Source of the DNA: Pseudaquidulcibacter sp964557085
GTDB taxonomy: Bacteria > Pseudomonadota > Alphaproteobacteria > Caulobacterales > Aquidulcibacteraceae
Assembly: GCA_964557085.1 (NCBI GenBank)
Contig: CAZKYS010000109.1
Span: forward strand, 1 to 7,781
DNA: 7,781 nt
Direction of reading: 5' to 3'
Shown here: piece by piece, positions 5,223 through 7,781 of the stretch
Position numbering within the stretch: position 1 is the first letter of the stretch
Layout of the letters: the number at the start of each line of letters is the position of its first letter
The notes under the pieces: model-generated
The model's input: only the letters and a program-made list of their open reading frames with translations
Database searches by the model: none
What the model was told of the DNA's origin: nothing
Made by a program: the position numbers and the translations under genes

Positions 5223-5939
5223 ATGGATGATATTCAGCTGCGCGACTATTTAGTTGAGCGGATAAAAACTATATCAGATATGAATATGATTGACGAAATT
5301 TATGCCCATGCGTGCGAAACTTCGCATGAAATTGGTTTTAAATATTGGCAATGCGCACCAATATCGCCAATTATTCCTAATATTCGCAAACAAGGTATTG
5401 GTAATTTGCCAATAAACTTTCTTAAACAATATATTGAAGAAGGCATCAAAGTAGTTGACCCTTTTATATTGGTATTCCAAAAGGCAAATCGCCCCGTAAT
5501 TGCGCACACATTAGACTACGACAAAATTATCCCAAGCCAATCAATGATTGATTTTTCCAATAATGAGGGAATTATCGACTTTGTCGCATTTTCAATTCAT
5601 GGTGCGCATAATTATTGCGGCGTAGTTACATGGTGTTCACAGGATAATATTGAATTAAGCGATGCGGCTTTGAAGAACCTTAGTTTATATTCAACTTTGC
5701 TTCATAATGCCTTTGAAGATATATTATTGGATGAATTTCGCCATCATGAAAAAGAAATAAACATTTCAACACGTGCACGCGAAGTAATGGAATGGGTCGC
5801 ACAGGGTAAATCAAACCATGAAATTGGTATGATTTTGGGATTAAGCGAAAACACAGTTAAATTTCACATAAAAAAAACCTGTAGCGAGCTTGGGGTTAAT
5901 TCACGCATACAGGCGGCGCTTAAATGTCTTTATTATTGA
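5223..5939 (+). CDS. LuxR-family transcriptional regulator, autoinducer-binding-type N-terminus (LuxR solo)
   Basis: This 238-residue protein has the size and two-domain layout of quorum-sensing LuxR proteins. The C-terminal GerE/LuxR helix-turn-helix (about 180-236) is intact, with RAREVMEWVAQGKSNHEIG, then LGLSENTVKFHIKK and ELGVNSR. The N-terminal half (about 15-165) aligns by pattern with the autoinducer-binding domain, with WQ at 42-43, Tyr70, and the Asp79-Pro80 pair. By my alignment to TraR-type proteins, pocket residues W57, W85 and G113 correspond here to Phe66, Ala94 and Phe120, so a normal acyl-homoserine lactone may not be its ligand. No luxI homologue is in view. The ATG has GGGG five bases upstream. 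It is transcribed away from the secreted-protein array and shares its 239-bp intergenic region, making it the likely regulator of that array and possibly of itself. That role is inference. Confidence 0.88.
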   Translation: MDDIQLRDYLVERIKTISDMNMIDEIYAHACETSHEIGFKYWQCAPISPIIPNIRKQGIGNLPINFLKQYIEEGIKVVDPFILVFQKANRPVIAHTLDYDKIIPSQSMIDFSNNEGIIDFVAFSIHGAHNYCGVVTWCSQDNIELSDAALKNLSLYSTLLHNAFEDILLDEFRHHEKEINISTRAREVMEWVAQGKSNHEIGMILGLSENTVKFHIKKTCSELGVNSRIQAALKCLYY

Positions 5940-6037
5940 AATTAATTTGAAACAGATTTGGTCATTTTTCCCATTGATTTTTTTTCATTTTTATTGTCTC
6001 TTGAATTAAATAAATAATAATAACATGCGGGGACGAA

Positions 6038-7234
6038 GTGAAAAAAAGATATATAATTCTCGGGGTTTGCGGTTTTGCAATTTTTGGCGGTTTGGCATGG
6101 TGGAATAGCCTTGATAAAGAAACGCGCGGCGTTTTAACTACATTACCTACCAATAAAGACGTTTTATTATGGTCACAAGAACAACGCGACGCATCATTTC
6201 GCGCCCTTGATAGGCTTACTTTCATTGCCAAAAACCATATAATAAAGGCATCAGATCACCCTTTGGACTTACCACAAGGCGAAAAACTTAATATTCCCAA
6301 TATTGACGAATATATGAAGGAGCAAAGAAGTTCTGCTATTGTTATAATTCAGGATGGTAAAATTCGATTTGAAAAATACGCCCTTGGCTTTGACGAAAAA
6401 GGCCGTTGGACAAGCTTTTCAGTGGCAAAATCATTCACTTCAACCCTTGTCGGCGCAGCCATCAAAGATGGTTATATAAAAAGCCTTGATGATAATATTG
6501 TAAATTATATACCAGATTTAAAAGGCAGCGCTTATGATGGCGTAAGCGTTGAACAAATTTTGACAATGTCATCAGGTGTTAAGTGGAATGAAGATTACGA
6601 AGATAAAAATTCCGATGTGAATCGCTTCAATTTCACAAAACCTGACGCAGGAATTGATGCAACTGTTTCATATTTGCGTAAATTACCACGCGCCCATGAA
6701 CCTGGGAAAGTTTGGAATTATAATACGGGCGAAACAAATTTGATTGGGGTTTTGGTTACTTCGGCAACAAAAAAACCACTTGCCCAATATTTACAAGAAA
6801 AAATCTGGCAACCATTTGGAATGCAAGCCGATGCAACATGGCTTCTTGGACCAACTGGTCATGAAATCGCGGGATGCTGCATACAGGCGGCAACGCGTGA
6901 TTTTGCACGCATGGGGCTTTTTGTGCTTGCCAATGGCAAAGCTGGCGACCAACAAATTGTTCCCGAAGATTGGTTCAAAAAAGCAGTAACAAAGCAAAAA
7001 GATATTGGTAGTGAAGGCCGTGGTTATGGATATCAATGGTGGACTTATGATGATGGTAGTGTTGCTGCAAAAGGCATCTTTGGGCAGGGTATTTTCATCG
7101 ATCCAAAACGCAACCTAATTATTGCATCAAACGCATCATGGCCGCGCGCAAGCCTTGGACCACAAAGCGAAGCGCGTGAGGTGTTTTACAAACAGGTGCA
7201 GGCTTTAATTGATAGTGAAAAACCTAAACCTTAA
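6038..7234 (+). CDS. Serine hydrolase, beta-lactamase class C/CubicO superfamily, membrane-anchored
   Basis: This 398-residue protein belongs to the penicillin-binding-protein-like serine hydrolases (COG1680; esterases, 6-aminohexanoate-dimer hydrolase-like enzymes, D-aminopeptidases). The first catalytic motif is S128-V-A-K131 within TSFSVAKSFTS. The second is Y228-N-T in WNYNTGETNLIG. The third, corresponding to KTG/HxG, is probably FGQG (348-351) in GIFGQGIFIDPKRNLIIA. CCIQAATRDFARMGLF (280-295) and YGYQWW (330-335) are further family features. A hydrophobic segment at residues 5-21 after MKKR gives a signal anchor, so the enzyme should face the periplasm. The true substrate cannot be told. 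The start is GTG at 6038 with GGGGA five bases upstream; the nearby ATG at 6025 is in another frame that soon stops. The 98-bp gap after the regulator gene shows no clear terminator, so read-through is possible. TTGTCT at 5994-5999 is a weak candidate -35 for its own promoter. Its 3' end overlaps the convergent gene by 11 bp. Confidence 0.9.
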   Translation: MKKRYIILGVCGFAIFGGLAWWNSLDKETRGVLTTLPTNKDVLLWSQEQRDASFRALDRLTFIAKNHIIKASDHPLDLPQGEKLNIPNIDEYMKEQRSSAIVIIQDGKIRFEKYALGFDEKGRWTSFSVAKSFTSTLVGAAIKDGYIKSLDDNIVNYIPDLKGSAYDGVSVEQILTMSSGVKWNEDYEDKNSDVNRFNFTKPDAGIDATVSYLRKLPRAHEPGKVWNYNTGETNLIGVLVTSATKKPLAQYLQEKIWQPFGMQADATWLLGPTGHEIAGCCIQAATRDFARMGLFVLANGKAGDQQIVPEDWFKKAVTKQKDIGSEGRGYGYQWWTYDDGSVAAKGIFGQGIFIDPKRNLIIASNASWPRASLGPQSEAREVFYKQVQALIDSEKPKP

Positions 7235-7628
7235 TATTGGCGATTTTCCCGCCAATTACCATCGCAATTAAAAATAGGCCAATTTCTTTTGGGAATTGCA
7301 AAAAATTAACCAAGGCAGGACCAGGGCATATCCCCGCTATTCCCCAACCTATGCCAAAAATTGCCGAACCAATAATTAGTTTTTTATCAATCACACTTGG
7401 TAAATTTGGCAGGTTATTTTCAAATATTGGCGTGCCGCGCTTTTTTGTTATGATAAAAAATTGCGTGGCAGCCAATATTCCAAACCCCATTACCAACATT
7501 AAGGCAGGTTTCCAATTTCCAAAAATATCAAGGAAACCAATTACGTTTTTGGGGTCAATCATGCCAGAAATGCCAAGGCCGATACCAAAAATAATTGCAA
7601 GAATAAAAGAAAGAATGATTGATTTCAT
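7224..7628 (-). CDS. DUF6691 family protein, YeeE/YedE-type sulfur transporter partner
   Basis: This 134-residue membrane protein carries the paired signatures of the second YeeE/YedE half: GIGLGISGMIDPKNVIGFLD (15-34) and GIGWGIAGICPGPAL (92-106, with Cys101). About four transmembrane segments are seen (near 2-22, 41-60, 85-107 and 114-130). Such proteins pair with a YeeE/YedE protein to move thiosulfate or a related sulfur compound across the inner membrane, by analogy with TsuA/YeeE and PmpA/PmpB. The open frame extends upstream to 7754, but ATG at 7628 is chosen because homology starts there, AGGCG lies 7 nt upstream, and the stretch above it belongs to the neighbour in another frame. Only 2 bp separate it from that neighbour's stop, so the two are co-translated. 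The 3' end overlaps the convergent hydrolase gene by 11 bp. Confidence 0.88.
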   Translation of the reverse strand: MKSIILSFILAIIFGIGLGISGMIDPKNVIGFLDIFGNWKPALMLVMGFGILAATQFFIITKKRGTPIFENNLPNLPSVIDKKLIIGSAIFGIGWGIAGICPGPALVNFLQFPKEIGLFLIAMVIGGKIANIKV

Positions 7629-7630
7629 AA

Positions 7631-7781
7631 TTAAACGCCTATTTTTGATTTCAAAAACACGGTCAAAATCGCAAAAGCCATAAAGACAATTACGGCGACT
7701 ATTGAACGTAATGAAAGCCTTGAAATTCCACAAATCCCATGACCAGATGTGCAACCATTGGCAAGTTTACTACCAAATCCA
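7631..7781 (-). CDS. YeeE/YedE family sulfur transporter, C-terminal fragment (runs off the right edge)
   Basis: The minus strand from the right edge encodes 49 residues ending at TAA (7633-7631). They contain the diagnostic motif GSKLANGCTSGHGICGISRL, whose cysteines in this family line the thiosulfate path, then a transmembrane segment (IVAVIVFMAFAILTVFL) and a short tail KSKIGV. This is the C-terminal end of a YeeE/YedE protein; the rest lies outside the window. It is the first gene of a pair with the DUF6691 gene at 7224-7628, whose ribosome-binding site lies inside the last codons here. Confidence 0.88.
   Translation of the reverse strand, partial: GFGSKLANGCTSGHGICGISRLSLRSIVAVIVFMAFAILTVFLKSKIGV

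Noticed and set aside
6025..6110. ATG at 6025 as the serine hydrolase start
   Set aside because: It is in a different reading frame that stops within about 28 codons. GTG at 6038 opens the hydrolase frame with a good SD.
7237..7683. 148-codon open frame on the + strand
   Set aside because: It is antisense to the YeeE/YedE and DUF6691 genes, whose diagnostic motifs are clear on the minus strand.
7629..7754. Upstream extension of the DUF6691 reading frame to an ATG at 7754
   Set aside because: The extra 42 residues are the out-of-frame shadow of the YeeE/YedE C-terminus. The ATG at 7628 has an SD and matches the family N-terminus.

Overview
The window is AT-rich bacterial chromosome and densely packed with genes. 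I cannot name the species. A LuxR-family regulator with an autoinducer-binding-type N-terminus, an array of DUF4189-type secreted proteins with the 'CPxGYYPxGG...GCAPIP' module, and a YeeE/YedE plus DUF6691 pair suggest a low-GC proteobacterium. Alphaproteobacteria (a Sphingomonadales-like lineage) is my tentative guess, from memory of where such proteins occur. No rRNA, tRNA, CRISPR array, transposase or integrase is visible.

Layout. Bases 1-79 are the 3' end of an unrecognised gene on the + strand. It overlaps the TTG start of a lipoprotein of the phosphodiester glycosidase (NAGPA-like/DUF2233) family (66-830, +). This converges, after 9 bp, with a seven-gene minus-strand array filling 840-4983. 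All seven products have a signal peptide followed by a two-cysteine module. Six then carry a DUF4189-type domain (one canonical, five derived). The seventh and last gene joins the same N-terminal module to a different C-terminal domain. Gaps of 15-59 bp and good ribosome-binding sites before most genes suggest one operon read leftward from about 5000.

A 239-bp AT-rich intergenic region (4984-5222) separates the array from a divergent LuxR-family regulator (5223-5939, +). It holds candidate promoters, two short palindromes and short direct repeats. The regulator has a good LuxR helix-turn-helix, but several residues expected in an acyl-homoserine-lactone pocket are replaced, and no luxI is present here. 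It is followed by a membrane-anchored serine hydrolase of the beta-lactamase/CubicO class (6038-7234, +). The right edge is a minus-strand pair for sulfur-compound uptake: the C-terminus of a YeeE/YedE transporter and a DUF6691 partner, only 2 bp apart. The DUF6691 gene overlaps the hydrolase 3' end by 11 bp.

Most notable is the array itself: tandem paralogs with a near-constant export/cysteine module and variable downstream domains. In the five derived copies one predicted disulfide pair of the canonical DUF4189 domain has been lost at both positions. The adjacent divergent LuxR solo is the obvious candidate regulator. The function of the array is not known from the sequence.
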